Numbered from the stretch's first letter, positions 10,851 through 20,481 are shown. The stretch is 64,000 nucleotides of DNA from Pseudomonas neustonica (GCF_003797945.1 NZ_RKKU01000001.1:124001-188000), one strand, 5' to 3'. Translations and numbers: made by a program. The notes: a model not told the origin generated them from the sequence alone.

Positions 10851-10967
10851 GTGCATATAGACTTGATTCGCGGTTCAATAGGCGTCTATGACGAAAAAAG
10901 ATCAATCCAAAGCCTCGGCCAAGCCGTCGAGCAAATCTACACCTTCCCAGGCCACTTCCATGAATAA
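10851..10967 (+). CDS. putative 38-residue leader ORF overlapping the start of rnr
   Basis: A GTG-started frame with a near-ideal Shine-Dalgarno, GGAGG at 10840-10844, six bases before the start. It runs in a different frame from rnr across the annotated rnr start (10888) and stops with TAA at 10965-10967, three bases after an in-frame internal rnr ATG at 10960. The product (starting VHIDLIRGSIG) has no recognisable domain. The geometry fits a translated leader whose termination feeds reinitiation on rnr. It could also be chance: no homologues can be checked here. Confidence 0.35.
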   Translation: MHIDLIRGSIGVYDEKRSIQSLGQAVEQIYTFPGHFHE

Positions 10968-13464
10968 TGAGTGGATCCAGCAGGATCCGGAAGCTCGGCG
11001 CGAAGCGGAAAAATACGACAACCCCATCCCTAGTCGTGAGCTTATCCTGCAATTGCTGGAGACCCGTGGCGCGCCCGCCACGCGAGCTCAGTTGCAGCAG
11101 GAGTTCGCTCTGCAGGATGAGGATAGCATCGAAGCGCTGCGCCGCCGCCTACGTGCCATGGAGCGCGATGGGCAGCTTATTTACACCCGCCGGGGCGCGT
11201 ATGCGCCAGTCGATAAACTCGACCTGATCCGCGGTCGCGTGCAAGGGCATCGCGACGGGTTTGGTTTTCTGGTGCCTGATGAGGGGACTGAAGACCTGTT
11301 TCTTGGGCCCTCGCAGATGCGACTGGTATTCGATGGTGACCGGGTTCTGGGTCGCGTTACCGGCGTTGACCGTCGCGGTCGCAGCGAAGGCGCGGTCGTT
11401 GAGGTGTTGGAACGTGCTCATGAAATTCTCGTGGGTCGCTATTACGAAGAAAACGGCATCAGCTTCGTTGTTGCCGATAATGCAAAAATAAATCAGGACG
11501 TGCTGATTCCGCCGGGCGCCAATATGGGTGCCAAGCACGGTCAGTATGCGGAAGTGCGTATCACCCAATGGCCTACGATGAGTCGGCAGGCGCAGGGCGA
11601 GGTAATTGAGGTGGTGGGCGACTACATGGCGCCCGGTATGGAGATCGAGGTCGCGCTGCGTAGCTACGATATTCCTAGCGAATGGCCGCAGGCGGTTATT
11701 GACGAGGCTAGCAAGCTCAAAGACTTCGTCGAAGAGAAAGACAAGCAAAAACGTGTTGATCTGCGCCATTTGCCGCTGGTTACTATCGACGGCGAAGATG
11801 CGCGTGATTTTGATGATGCGCTCTATTGCGAGCCGCATAAGCCCAGTGGCTGGCGTTTGTTTTCTGGTGGCTGGAAGCTCTATGTCGCCATCGCGGACGT
11901 CTCACACTATGTCCCGCTTGGGTCGGCGCTGGACGAGGAGGCGGAGTTGCGCGGTACCTCTGTCTACTTCCCAAGCCAGGTTATTCCCATGCTGCCAGAG
12001 GCCATCTCCAATGGTCTTTGCTCGCTTAATCCGCATGTGGATCGCTTGGCGATGGTCTGTGAGATGACGCTGTCCAAGGCCGGTGAGCTCACTGATTATC
12101 AGTTTTATGAGGCGGTAATCCACTCGCATGCACGGCTGACCTATAACAAGGTGTCTTCCATGCTGGAGCATGGCCGTAGTCGTGAAGGCAAGGCTTTGCG
12201 TGAAGAGTATTGTGAAGTAGTGCCGCATCTTGAGAGTCTGTACGAGCTTTATAAAGCTTTGGCTAAGGCGCGCCAGGGGCGTGGTGCCATCGACTTTGAG
12301 ACCACTGAAACGCGCATGATCTTTGGTGATGATCGCAAACTGGTCGATATCAAGCCGACTACTCGCAACGATGCTCACAAGATCGTTGAGGAGTGCATGC
12401 TGAGCGCCAACGTGGCGACTGCGCGCTTCCTGCAGGATCTTGAGTTGCCGGGCTTGTATCGTGTGCACGATGCGCCGCAAGCGGAGAAGGTCGAGCGTTT
12501 GCGCCAGTTTTTGAATGCGCAAGGTCTGAGTTTGACGCGCAAGAAAGGTGATCCCACACCGGAAGACTACAGTGCGGTTCTGGCCAAGGTGCAAGGTCGG
12601 CCTGATGCGCAGTTGATTCAGACAGTGATGCTGCGCTCGCTTAGTCAGGCGGTTTATAGTCCGGATAATGCAGGGCACTTCGGCTTGAATTACGAGGCCT
12701 ATACGCACTTTACGTCACCCATCCGACGCTATCCCGATCTCCTGGCGCACCGCGCCATTCGCAGTGTCGTGCGTTCACGGCGCACCACCGATCTGGTCAA
12801 GCGCTGCGGCGCGCCGGTTGTGCCCAAGGCAAAAGTCTATCCTTATGATCACGCGCGCCTGACGGAGCTTGGCGAGCAGTGCTCTAAGCACGAGCGCCGG
12901 GCGGACGAGGCTTCGCGCGATGTTGTCAGCTGGCTCAAATGTGAGTTCATGCAGGACCGAGTCGGTGAGTCATTCGATGGTCTGGTGACAGCTGCTACCA
13001 GCTTTGGTCTGTTCATCGAGCTGACCGATATTTACGTTGAGGGCTTGCTGCACATCACGGCACTGCCGGCAGACTATTACAACTTTGATGCTGTGCATCA
13101 CTGTTTGACTGGTGAGCGTTCTGGTCGCAAGTTCCGGCTTGGCGATCCTGTGCGGGTGCAAGTGGCTCGTGTCGACCTGGATGAGCGCAAGATTGACTTC
13201 GAAATGGCGGCGGATCAGTCGCAGCCTGAGCCTGATCGCAAGGTCTCTGCCAGTCGCGCTGTGCGCGAGAAGCTGCTTGCTGAGGCGCGTCAGGCCTCGG
13301 GCGAGGGCAAGAAGAAGGCCAAGTCCGCTGGGCGTGGCCCGTCCAGCAAGCCTGCTGGAGGTGCTCCTCGGAAATCAGCCAAGCCGGCCGGAGACGTTAA
13401 GGCGCCCAGCGGTAAGACTGAGTCTGCTTCGCGCGGTCCGCGCAAGCGTAAGCCGAAGCAGTGA
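10888..13464 (+). CDS. rnr: ribonuclease R
   Basis: Processive 3'-5' exoribonuclease that degrades structured RNA and takes part in rRNA quality control and cold growth. The 858-residue product has a winged-helix domain (about 45-110), two cold-shock domains, the RNB catalytic domain with TIDGEDARDFDDALY (metal-binding Asp cluster), an S1 domain near 690-770 and a Lys/Arg-rich tail ending PRKRKPKQ. The ATG at 10888 gives a 24-residue Lys/Ser-rich extension; an internal ATG at 10960 would start at MNNEWIQQDPEA, closer to Pseudomonas relatives. The Shine-Dalgarno for 10888 is weak (AGG), while the strongest one nearby serves the leader ORF. rlmB follows after 13 bases. Confidence 0.95.
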   Translation: MTKKDQSKASAKPSSKSTPSQATSMNNEWIQQDPEARREAEKYDNPIPSRELILQLLETRGAPATRAQLQQEFALQDEDSIEALRRRLRAMERDGQLIYTRRGAYAPVDKLDLIRGRVQGHRDGFGFLVPDEGTEDLFLGPSQMRLVFDGDRVLGRVTGVDRRGRSEGAVVEVLERAHEILVGRYYEENGISFVVADNAKINQDVLIPPGANMGAKHGQYAEVRITQWPTMSRQAQGEVIEVVGDYMAPGMEIEVALRSYDIPSEWPQAVIDEASKLKDFVEEKDKQKRVDLRHLPLVTIDGEDARDFDDALYCEPHKPSGWRLFSGGWKLYVAIADVSHYVPLGSALDEEAELRGTSVYFPSQVIPMLPEAISNGLCSLNPHVDRLAMVCEMTLSKAGELTDYQFYEAVIHSHARLTYNKVSSMLEHGRSREGKALREEYCEVVPHLESLYELYKALAKARQGRGAIDFETTETRMIFGDDRKLVDIKPTTRNDAHKIVEECMLSANVATARFLQDLELPGLYRVHDAPQAEKVERLRQFLNAQGLSLTRKKGDPTPEDYSAVLAKVQGRPDAQLIQTVMLRSLSQAVYSPDNAGHFGLNYEAYTHFTSPIRRYPDLLAHRAIRSVVRSRRTTDLVKRCGAPVVPKAKVYPYDHARLTELGEQCSKHERRADEASRDVVSWLKCEFMQDRVGESFDGLVTAATSFGLFIELTDIYVEGLLHITALPADYYNFDAVHHCLTGERSGRKFRLGDPVRVQVARVDLDERKIDFEMAADQSQPEPDRKVSASRAVREKLLAEARQASGEGKKKAKSAGRGPSSKPAGGAPRKSAKPAGDVKAPSGKTESASRGPRKRKPKQ

Positions 13465-13477
13465 GTGAGAGTGTGGT

Positions 13478-14221
13478 ATGAGCGATCTTGAGCAGGTTTT
13501 TGGTGTTCATGCGGTGCAGGCTTTGCTGGAGCGCAGCCCAAAAAGGGTGAGGCGGCTATTGTTGCCGTCTGGGCGTCTCAATGAGCGGCAGCAGGCGCTG
13601 CTGGAGCAAGCAGGTTCCGCGAGTATTGCTGTCCAGCGCGTCGCCGCTGATGAGCTGGGTAAGCTGTCTGAAGGCGTGCATCAAGGTGTGATAGCCGAGG
13701 TGACCGCCAGTCAGGTGTGGTCAGAGGAGATGCTGACGCACTTGCTCGACCGGTTGGACGGTGTACCTTTGTTGTTGGTGTTGGACGGTGTGACCGACCC
13801 GCACAACCTGGGTGCCTGTTTGCGCAGTGCCGATGCGGCGGGCGTGCAGGCGGTGATTGTGCCGCGTGACCGCTCTGCCAGTTTGACCCCGGTGGTGCGT
13901 AAGGTTGCCTGTGGTGCTGCCGAGACCGTACCTCTGGTCGCGGTCACCAATCTGGCGCGCACGCTCAAGCAGCTGCAGCAGCGTGGTCTCTGGGTTGTTG
14001 GTACCGCTGGCGAGGCGCAGCAGTTTATCTATCAGGTTGATCTCAAGGTGCCCTCGGTGATTGTGATGGGTGCAGAGGGCGCAGGCATGCGCCGTCTGAC
14101 CCGCGAGAACTGTGACTATCTTGCGCGTCTGCCCATGGCTGGTGCCGTGAGCAGTCTCAATGTGTCTGTTGCTGCGGGAGTCTGTTTGTTTGAGGCGGTC
14201 CGTCAACGCTTGCCAGCCTAG
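13478..14221 (+). CDS. rlmB: 23S rRNA (guanosine-2'-O)-methyltransferase RlmB
   Basis: SPOUT-family enzyme that methylates the ribose of G2251 in the peptidyl-transferase P-loop of 23S rRNA. The 247-residue product has an L30e-like RNA-binding N-terminal domain (VFGVHAVQALLE) and the knotted SpoU domain with LDGVTDPHNLGACLRSADA, VMGAEGAGM and SLNVSVAAGV motifs. It lies 13 bases after rnr, the usual rnr-rlmB pair, and is followed by a terminator. Confidence 0.97.
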   Translation: MSDLEQVFGVHAVQALLERSPKRVRRLLLPSGRLNERQQALLEQAGSASIAVQRVAADELGKLSEGVHQGVIAEVTASQVWSEEMLTHLLDRLDGVPLLLVLDGVTDPHNLGACLRSADAAGVQAVIVPRDRSASLTPVVRKVACGAAETVPLVAVTNLARTLKQLQQRGLWVVGTAGEAQQFIYQVDLKVPSVIVMGAEGAGMRRLTRENCDYLARLPMAGAVSSLNVSVAAGVCLFEAVRQRLPA

Positions 14222-14228
14222 TATCTGC

Positions 14229-14258
14229 ACCCGGATTGCATGCTCTGGTCCGGGTTTT
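14229..14258 (+). terminator. terminator after rlmB
   Basis: ACCCGGA (14229-14235) and TCCGGGT (14249-14255) form a 7-bp stem with a 13-base loop, followed by a short T-run. It separates rnr-rlmB from the ribosomal operon. Confidence 0.7.
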
Positions 14259-14278
14259 GCAATTAATTCCCTTTTAGC

Positions 14279-14307
14279 TTGCCTCTGACAGGCGCCTTCA
14301 CTAGAAT
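14279..14307 (+). promoter_or_regulatory. sigma-70 promoter candidate for rpsF-rpsR operon
   Basis: TTGCCT (14279-14284), 17-base spacer, TAGAAT (14302-14307), about 75 bases before the rpsF start and directly after the rlmB terminator. Confidence 0.6.
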
Positions 14308-14337
14308 GGCCGCCCCAAACCTATGTTCCACTCCTTG

Positions 14338-14377
14338 CCAGACCATATTTGGATGGCTGGCTATAACCCGTAAGGAG
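14338..14377 (+). promoter_or_regulatory. candidate S6:S18 autoregulatory leader of rpsF
   Basis: A hairpin (CCAG-A-CCAT / ATGG-CTGG with a 6-base loop, 14338-14360) is followed by ACCCG (14366-14370) and the AGGAG Shine-Dalgarno (14373-14377). Proteobacterial rpsF leaders are known to bind the S6:S18 complex through a CCG element mimicking 16S rRNA. Position and elements fit, but the match to the covariance model could not be tested. Confidence 0.4.
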
Positions 14378-14382
14378 CTTTT

Positions 14383-14820
14383 ATGCGTCATTACGAAATC
14401 GTTTTTCTGGTTCATCCAGACCAGAGTGAGCAGGTTAACGCGATGGTTGAGCGTTACACCAAGCTGATCGAAGAAGACGGCGGCAAAATGCACCGTCTGG
14501 AAGATTGGGGCCGCCGTCAACTGGCTTACCCTATCGACAAGATCCACAAAGCACACTACATCCTCATGAATGTTGAGTGCAGCGCTAAAGCGTTGGAAGA
14601 ACTGACTGAAAACTTCCGTTATAACGATGCCGTTATCCGTAACATGGTAATGCGTCGCGATGAAGCGGTTACTGAACAGTCCGACATGCTCAAGTCTGAA
14701 GAGAGTGGTCGTGGTGAGCGTCGTGAGCGTCGTGAGCGCAGCGATGACAACGACGACAACAGCTCCAACGATGACGCTGATAACAGCGACGACACCGATG
14801 ATAACGGTGACGACGAGTAA
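14383..14820 (+). CDS. rpsF: 30S ribosomal protein S6
   Basis: Binds the platform of the 30S subunit with S18. The 145-residue product has the S6 fold ([17 protein letters not shown], then [11 protein letters not shown] and AHYILMNVE). After residue 108 it has an Arg/Glu repeat ([11 protein letters not shown]) and then a 25-residue tail made only of Asp, Asn, Ser, Ala, Thr, Gly and Glu. Acidic S6 tails are typical of gammaproteobacteria and are the substrate for RimK glutamylation in E. coli and Pseudomonas. Strong Shine-Dalgarno TAAGGAG. First gene of an rpsF-rpsR-(membrane protein)-rplI operon. Confidence 0.98.
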   Translation: MRHYEIVFLVHPDQSEQVNAMVERYTKLIEEDGGKMHRLEDWGRRQLAYPIDKIHKAHYILMNVECSAKALEELTENFRYNDAVIRNMVMRRDEAVTEQSDMLKSEESGRGERRERRERSDDNDDNSSNDDADNSDDTDDNGDDE

Positions 14821-14860
14821 GTTTTCCCAGTTCACATTCCAGAATTAAGGAGACGCTGCC

Positions 14861-15091
14861 ATGGCACGTTTTTTCCGTCGCAGAAAGTTCTGCCGTTTTA
14901 CCGCTGAAGGCGTTAAAGAGATTGATTACAAAGATCTCAACACTCTGAAAGCCTATGTCACCGAGACCGGCAAGATCGTTCCTAGCCGTATTACCGGTAC
15001 CAAGGCCAAGTATCAGCGTCAGCTGGCTGTTGCTATCAAGCGCGCCCGCTACCTGGCACTGCTGCCTTACACCGACGGCCACGGTCGTTGA
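14861..15091 (+). CDS. rpsR: 30S ribosomal protein S18
   Basis: Partner of S6 on the 30S platform. The 76-residue product has the conserved core [20 protein letters not shown] and [20 protein letters not shown], and matches the family length. AAGGAG lies 10 bases before the ATG. Located 40 bases after rpsF in the same transcript. Confidence 0.98.
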   Translation: MARFFRRRKFCRFTAEGVKEIDYKDLNTLKAYVTETGKIVPSRITGTKAKYQRQLAVAIKRARYLALLPYTDGHGR

Positions 15092-15130
15092 TTGGTAGTC
15101 AAAAGTAAGTAATCAGGAAGCGCGATCCAA

Positions 15131-16030
15131 ATGCAGGGCTTGGCGGAATACATAATGCGCGGCCGTCGGCAGGCAACCCTAGTGGTTGGTCTGTCGGTCG
15201 CAATTCCCCTGTTGTTCTGGTTTGGTGCAGTGGTGCTGGCGCTGGTCATCCTGCGCCGCGGCCTGTCGGAAGGTGCCCCGGTTGTAATCTGGGGTGGTTT
15301 ACCGGCTTTGGCTTGGGCGATGTTGGGCGATCCTACACCCTTGTTGTTGGTGTTAGGTACAGCGCTGCTGGCCAGTCTGTTGCGCGAGCGCAATGATTGG
15401 TCGCTGGTCGTATTGGCCGCCGCACCCTTGGGGTTGATATACGCGCTGATATTGTTGGCGATGTTGCATGAGCCCATGGTGGTTCTGGCTAACGAGCTGC
15501 AAGGTATGATGCCTAAGGTACTTGGCGAGCTGGGTAAGGATTTGAGCGAGGCCGATATGGCCCGTCTGCAGAGTCTGATGTTGCCCATACTTGCAGGTTT
15601 GACTGGCGCTGTTCATGCTTTGTTGACGTTGGCTAGTTTGATTCTGGCTCGTGCATGGCAGGCAAGACTGTTTAATCCGGGTGGATTTCGCGAGGAATTT
15701 CATCAGTTGCGGTTGAAGCCCTGGATGGCGGTCAGTCTGTTGTTGCTGGTCTTTGTCGCACCGCAGTTTGGCGACATGGCGGTAGTGGCGCCGGTTTCGA
15801 CCGTGCCTTTGCTACTGGCTGGACTGGCCTTGATACACGGCATTGTCGGTATCAAGCAATTGAGCCTGGCCTGGTTGATAGCGATGTATGTCGCACTGCT
15901 GTTTGCCTCGCAAGCAGCAGTGCCCCTGATTATGCTTTTGGCGTTTATTGATAGTCTGTTTGATTTCCGCTCTCGCCTGAAACCGGAAAACGGTTTAGGT
16001 GGCGACGACGAATCAAACGGTCAAGGTTGA
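15131..16030 (+). CDS. predicted multi-pass membrane protein (DUF2232/YybS-like)
   Basis: Function unknown. The 299-residue product is mostly hydrophobic, with about seven to eight predicted membrane segments from residue 20 onward (for example TLVVGLSVAIPLLFWFGAVV), one polar loop near 115-145 (GELGKDLSEADMARL) and a charged C-terminal tail. The position between rpsR and rplI is conserved in Pseudomonas, where the equivalent gene is annotated as a hypothetical membrane protein. Related YybS-type proteins resemble the membrane subunits of ECF transporters; that link is inference. It begins 39 bases after rpsR and ends 18 bases before rplI, so it is cotranscribed with ribosomal genes. Confidence 0.8.
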   Translation: MQGLAEYIMRGRRQATLVVGLSVAIPLLFWFGAVVLALVILRRGLSEGAPVVIWGGLPALAWAMLGDPTPLLLVLGTALLASLLRERNDWSLVVLAAAPLGLIYALILLAMLHEPMVVLANELQGMMPKVLGELGKDLSEADMARLQSLMLPILAGLTGAVHALLTLASLILARAWQARLFNPGGFREEFHQLRLKPWMAVSLLLLVFVAPQFGDMAVVAPVSTVPLLLAGLALIHGIVGIKQLSLAWLIAMYVALLFASQAAVPLIMLLAFIDSLFDFRSRLKPENGLGGDDESNGQG

Positions 16031-16048
16031 ATTTAAGAGGTCATCGCA

Positions 16049-16495
16049 ATGGAAGTTATCCTGCTCGAAAAGATCGCGAATCTGGGTAACCTGGGCGACA
16101 AGGTCGCTGTTAAGGCTGGTTACGCTCGCAATTTCCTGCTGCCTTTTGGCAAGGCTACTCCGGCTACTGCAGCCAACGTAGAAGCCTTTGAAGCGCGCCG
16201 CGCTGAGCTGGAAAAAATCGCTGCCGAGAAGAAAGCTGGAGCCGACGCGCGCGCCGCCAAGCTGGCTGATCTGTCAGTTACCATCACTGCCAATGCTGGC
16301 GAAGAAGGTAAGCTGTTCGGTTCTATCGGTACTCGTGATATTGCTGACGCAGTGACTGCGGCTGGCGTTGAAATCGAGAAGAGCGAAGTTCGTCTGCCTG
16401 AAGGTCCGCTTCGTAATGTCGGTGAGTTTGATGTTGTTGTGCAACTGCACAGCGATGTTGAAACCACCGTCAAGCTGATCGTCGTCGCTGGCTAA
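16049..16495 (+). CDS. rplI: 50S ribosomal protein L9
   Basis: Binds 23S rRNA domain V and extends from the L1 stalk base; limits frameshifting. The 148-residue product has the N-terminal RNA-binding domain ([33 protein letters not shown]), the connecting helix rich in Glu/Ala/Lys (44-75) and the C-terminal domain ([14 protein letters not shown]). AGAGG precedes the ATG. Last gene of the operon; a strong terminator follows. Confidence 0.98.
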   Translation: MEVILLEKIANLGNLGDKVAVKAGYARNFLLPFGKATPATAANVEAFEARRAELEKIAAEKKAGADARAAKLADLSVTITANAGEEGKLFGSIGTRDIADAVTAAGVEIEKSEVRLPEGPLRNVGEFDVVVQLHSDVETTVKLIVVAG

Positions 16496-16567
16496 CAGCG
16501 GCTGCAGCGCGTGTTCGAGGCTTTACGGTCTCGGATGCTTTAACCGCGCTTTGCAGTTAGACTTGTC

Positions 16568-16609
16568 AACACGGCGCTTGTCTCCGACAGGCGCCGTGTT
16601 GTTGTTTTT
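16568..16609 (+). terminator. intrinsic terminator after rplI
   Basis: AACACGGCGC (16568-16577) pairs perfectly with GCGCCGTGTT (16591-16600), and TGTC/GACA extends the stem inside the loop; a T-rich tail (GTTGTTTTTG) follows. Confidence 0.9.
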
Positions 16610-16635
16610 GTCTATGCCGTCCTGAGCCCAAGTCC

Positions 16636-18042
16636 ATGACCGAATCGCAATACTCCGCACGTCCCGAGCTGGATCTACAGACCTCCGCGTTGAAGATTCC
16701 GCCGCACTCCATTGAGGCTGAACAGGCCGTATTGGGTGGCGTGATGCTGGAGAACACAGCCTGGGAGCGCGTGGCTGAGCTGCTTACCGAAAGTGACTTT
16801 TATCGCCATGATCACCGGTTGATCTTCAAGGCCTTGAAACGTCTGGCAGACCGTAATCAGCCGTTCGATGTGGTTACCCTAGCAGAGGATCTGGACAAGG
16901 AAGGGCTAAACGACCAAGTCGGTGGTTTGGCGTATCTCGGGCAGCTGGCGAAGAACACGCCCTCAGTTGCCAATATCAGTGCTTATGCGCAGATCATTCG
17001 TGAGCGTTCCACGCTACGACAGTTGATCAGCGTGAGTAGTGATATTGCCGACACGGCATTCAACCCCAAGGGAATGCAGTCCAGCGAAGTGCTGGATGAA
17101 GCCGAGCGCAAGATTTTTTCGATCGCTGAAAGCCGTCCAAAAACGGGTGGCCCAGAGGGCGTTAACGCGCTGCTGGCCAAGGCGATCGATCGTATTGATA
17201 CGCTGTTTAACAGTGAAGGCTCTATTACCGGGCTATCGACCGGGTTCACTGATCTCGACAACATGACCTCAGGCTTGCAGCCCTCCGATCTGATTATCGT
17301 CGCCGGTCGTCCCTCTATGGGCAAAACCACCTTCGCGATGAATCTGGTCGAGAACGCGGTCATGCGTAGTGAAAAAGCGGTGCTGGTATTCTCGCTAGAG
17401 ATGCCAGGTGACTCGCTGATCATGCGTATGTTGTCGTCTCTGGGTCGTATTGATCAGACCAAAGTGCGGTCCGGTCGTTTGGATGATGAGGATTGGCCTC
17501 GGCTCACGTCTGCGGTCAATATGTTGAATGATCGCAAGCTCTTCATCGACGATACCGCGGGCCTTTCGCCGATGGAAATGCGCGCTCGGGCTCGTCGTGT
17601 TGTGCGTGAACACGGCGATCTCGGGTTGATCATGATCGATTATCTTCAGTTGATGCGCATCGGTGGCGCGTCTTCTGAGAACCGTACTAACGAGATTTCG
17701 GAAATCTCGCGCTCGCTGAAGGCTCTGGCCAAGGAATTCAACGTCCCTGTGGTCGCGCTTTCGCAGCTTAACCGCTCGCTTGAGCAGCGCCCAAATAAGC
17801 GTCCTATCAACTCTGACCTGCGTGAGTCTGGTGCAATCGAGCAGGACGCCGACGTCATCATGTTTGTTTATCGGGATGAGGTTTATCACCCTGATACGCA
17901 GGACAAAGGTATTGCCGAGTTGATTATCGGTAAGCAGCGTAACGGTCCTATCGGTACCGCACGCATGGCGTTTCTGGGCAAATACACCCGTTTTGAAAAC
18001 CTGGCGCCCGGCTCATATTCCGGCTACGGGGATCTGGAGTAA
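16636..18042 (+). CDS. dnaB: replicative DNA helicase DnaB
   Basis: Hexameric 5'-3' helicase of the replication fork. The 468-residue product has the N-terminal collar domain ([16 protein letters not shown]), a linker, and the RecA-like ATPase domain with Walker [10 protein letters not shown] (224-232) and the MIDYLQLM Walker B region, plus [11 protein letters not shown]. No intein is present. The Shine-Dalgarno is weak. The next gene starts two bases after the stop, so the ygiQ-like gene is probably cotranscribed. Confidence 0.98.
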   Translation: MTESQYSARPELDLQTSALKIPPHSIEAEQAVLGGVMLENTAWERVAELLTESDFYRHDHRLIFKALKRLADRNQPFDVVTLAEDLDKEGLNDQVGGLAYLGQLAKNTPSVANISAYAQIIRERSTLRQLISVSSDIADTAFNPKGMQSSEVLDEAERKIFSIAESRPKTGGPEGVNALLAKAIDRIDTLFNSEGSITGLSTGFTDLDNMTSGLQPSDLIIVAGRPSMGKTTFAMNLVENAVMRSEKAVLVFSLEMPGDSLIMRMLSSLGRIDQTKVRSGRLDDEDWPRLTSAVNMLNDRKLFIDDTAGLSPMEMRARARRVVREHGDLGLIMIDYLQLMRIGGASSENRTNEISEISRSLKALAKEFNVPVVALSQLNRSLEQRPNKRPINSDLRESGAIEQDADVIMFVYRDEVYHPDTQDKGIAELIIGKQRNGPIGTARMAFLGKYTRFENLAPGSYSGYGDLE

Positions 18043-18044
18043 TC

Positions 18045-20261
18045 ATGTCGATCACCATTCCGGTGGCCAAGCAGCAACTGTTCGATCACCCGCGATACTG
18101 GGCCGAGTGTTTTGGTCCGGCGCCTTTTCTGCCGATGTGCCGGGAGGAAATGGATCAACTGGGTTGGGATAGCTGCGACATCATCATTGTGACCGGTGAT
18201 GCCTATGTCGACCATCCGTCTTTTGGTATGGCTATCATTGGCCGATTGCTGGAAGCGCAAGGCTTTCGCGTTGGTATCATCAGCCAGCCAGATTGGCAGA
18301 GCAAAGATGATTTCATGAAGCTGGGCAAGCCGAACCTGTTCTTTGGTGTGGCTGCTGGCAACATGGATTCAATGATCAATCGCTACACGGCGGATCGTAA
18401 GGTGCGCTCTGATGACGCTTACACGCCAGGTGGCAAGGGTGGTAGCCGACCTGATCGTGCCAGTCTGGTTTACAGTCAGCGCTGCCGTGAGGCATTCAAG
18501 GATGTGCCACTGGTGCTCGGTGGTATCGAGGCATCGTTGCGCCGGATTGCACATTACGATTACTGGCAGGACAAAGTTAGACATTCGCTGCTGATTGACT
18601 CCAAAGCCGATATTCTTCTTTACGGTAACGCTGAGCGTGCTGTGGTTGAGGTTGCGCATCGCCTTAGCCGCGGTGAGCTGATTCAGGATATTACCGATAT
18701 CCGTGGCACGGCCTTCGTACGTCGTGACACGCCGGAGAACTGGTTTGAGCTGGATTCGACGCGTATTGATCGTCCCGGCAAAGTCGACAAGATCATCAAC
18801 CCTTACGTGAACACCCAAGACACCAGTGCGTGTGCGGTTGAGCAGGCCAAGGGCCCCAGTGAGGATGAAGGCGACGAGGGTGTGCAGGTTGTACAGCTGT
18901 TGCCGCACCCACGTCTGGAGCGTGATCATACGGTGATCCGCTTGCCGTCGTTTGAAAAGGTCAAGAGTGATCCGGTGCTATATGCCCACGCCAACCGTGT
19001 GCTGCACCTGGAGACCAATCCTGGCAACGCCCGCGCGCTGGTTCAGCGTCATGGTGATCGCGACGTATGGTTCACGCCGCCGCCGATTCCGCTGTCGACT
19101 GAAGAAATGGACTATATCTTTGGCCTGCCTTATGCGCGCATTCCGCATCCGGCTTATGGTGATGCCAAAATTCCGGCTTACGACATGATCCGTTTTTCGG
19201 TCAATATCATGCGTGGCTGTTTCGGTGGTTGTACCTTCTGTTCGATTACCGAGCATGAAGGGCGAATTATTCAGAATCGCTCGCACGACTCTATCATCCG
19301 CGAGATAGAAGAGATTCGCGACAAGGTGCCCGGTTTCACCGGTGTCATTTCCGACCTGGGTGGCCCTACGGCCAACATGTATCGCATTGCCTGTAAGAGC
19401 CCGGAGATCGAAGCGGCATGTCGTAAGCCGTCTTGCGTGTTTCCCGGTATTTGCGAGAACCTGAATACTGATCACTCATCCTTGATTGGTCTGTATCGCA
19501 AGGCGCGCGAGCTACCTGGCGTTAAAAAGATTCTTATCGCCTCCGGGTTGCGCTATGACCTGGCCGTGGAGTCTCCCGAGTATGTGAAGGAACTGGTCAC
19601 CCACCACGTCGGCGGTTACCTCAAAATTGCTCCCGAGCACACCGAGGATGGTCCACTGACCAAAATGATGAAGCCGGGCATCGGCTCTTATGACCGCTTC
19701 AAGCAGATGTTCGAGAAGTATTCCAAGGAAGCAGGCAAGGAGCAGTACCTGATTCCTTATTTCATCGCAGCTCATCCGGGCACCACCGATGAAGATATGA
19801 TGAATCTGGCGCTTTGGCTCAAGCGCAACGGCTTCCGCGCAGATCAGGTCCAGGCGTTCTATCCTTCGCCGATGGCTACCGCGACGGCCATGTACCATTC
19901 CGGCAAGAATCCGCTACGCAAAGTGACCTACAAGAGTGATGGCGTGAATATCGTCAAGGGCGAGCGTCAGCGCCGCCTGCATAAGGCCTTTTTGCGTTAT
20001 CACGACCCCAAGAACTGGCCGTTGTTGCGCGAGGCGCTAAAGGAAATGGGGCGCAGTGATTTGGTGGGTAACGGTAAGCAGCAGTTGATTCCGACCTTCC
20101 AGCCTGCTGTAGAAGGCTATCAGAGCGCCCGGCGCAAGAACTCTACCCCTACAGGTAGCAAGAAAGCGGGCAGGGTGCTTACCCAGCACACCGGGCTGCC
20201 GCCGCGTGAAACGGGGGCTGCGCGTAAAGGTGCTCGCAAGGGCAGCCGCACGACGCGCTGA
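18045..20261 (+). CDS. ygiQ: YgiQ-family radical SAM protein
   Basis: Member of the UPF0313/YgiQ family; the reaction is unknown. The 738-residue product has an N-terminal domain of the family (about 1-370), then a radical SAM core with C392xxxC396xxC399 (GCFGGCTFC), which binds the 4Fe-4S cluster that cleaves S-adenosylmethionine. A second Cys set occurs near 450-470 ([17 protein letters not shown]). The C-terminus is rich in Lys, Arg and Gly ([10 protein letters not shown]), perhaps nucleic-acid binding. It follows dnaB by two bases, as in P. aeruginosa. Confidence 0.9.
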   Translation: MSITIPVAKQQLFDHPRYWAECFGPAPFLPMCREEMDQLGWDSCDIIIVTGDAYVDHPSFGMAIIGRLLEAQGFRVGIISQPDWQSKDDFMKLGKPNLFFGVAAGNMDSMINRYTADRKVRSDDAYTPGGKGGSRPDRASLVYSQRCREAFKDVPLVLGGIEASLRRIAHYDYWQDKVRHSLLIDSKADILLYGNAERAVVEVAHRLSRGELIQDITDIRGTAFVRRDTPENWFELDSTRIDRPGKVDKIINPYVNTQDTSACAVEQAKGPSEDEGDEGVQVVQLLPHPRLERDHTVIRLPSFEKVKSDPVLYAHANRVLHLETNPGNARALVQRHGDRDVWFTPPPIPLSTEEMDYIFGLPYARIPHPAYGDAKIPAYDMIRFSVNIMRGCFGGCTFCSITEHEGRIIQNRSHDSIIREIEEIRDKVPGFTGVISDLGGPTANMYRIACKSPEIEAACRKPSCVFPGICENLNTDHSSLIGLYRKARELPGVKKILIASGLRYDLAVESPEYVKELVTHHVGGYLKIAPEHTEDGPLTKMMKPGIGSYDRFKQMFEKYSKEAGKEQYLIPYFIAAHPGTTDEDMMNLALWLKRNGFRADQVQAFYPSPMATATAMYHSGKNPLRKVTYKSDGVNIVKGERQRRLHKAFLRYHDPKNWPLLREALKEMGRSDLVGNGKQQLIPTFQPAVEGYQSARRKNSTPTGSKKAGRVLTQHTGLPPRETGAARKGARKGSRTTR

Positions 20262-20337
20262 AGCTAATCGCTATCAGGCTTATACAGCTTATCTAATGGC
20301 CTGTCTGCGTGGCCTCAACTAGTCTTTACAGATACCC

Positions 20338-20356
20338 GGTTCGCGCCGCGCGAACC
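20338..20356 (+). terminator. GC-rich hairpin after ygiQ
   Basis: GGTTCGCG (20338-20345) and CGCGAACC (20349-20356) form a perfect 8-bp stem with a 3-base loop. No T-run follows, so termination is uncertain. Confidence 0.4.
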
Positions 20357-20379
20357 GTGTCTAAGACGAGGGGTCTCCC

Positions 20380-20481
20380 ATGCGCACATACACATATATT
20401 CTTTACTGCTGGCTGAGTGATTACGCTGCCGCTGCTGGAGGTTATCCTAAGCCGGCGTTTGCATCAGTCAGGACAGATTAA
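20380..20481 (+). CDS. possible 33-residue small ORF
   Basis: ATG at 20380 is preceded by GAGGGG seven bases upstream and reads 33 codons to TAA, ending four bases into the 3' end of the convergent retS gene. The product begins [15 protein letters not shown] and is aromatic-rich. No family is recognised, and a short chance ORF is equally likely. Confidence 0.2.
   Translation: MRTYTYILYCWLSDYAAAAGGYPKPAFASVRTD

Noticed and set aside
10572-10856. 94-codon minus-strand ORF across the tRNA-Leu locus
   Set aside because: Covers the tRNA gene and its terminator.
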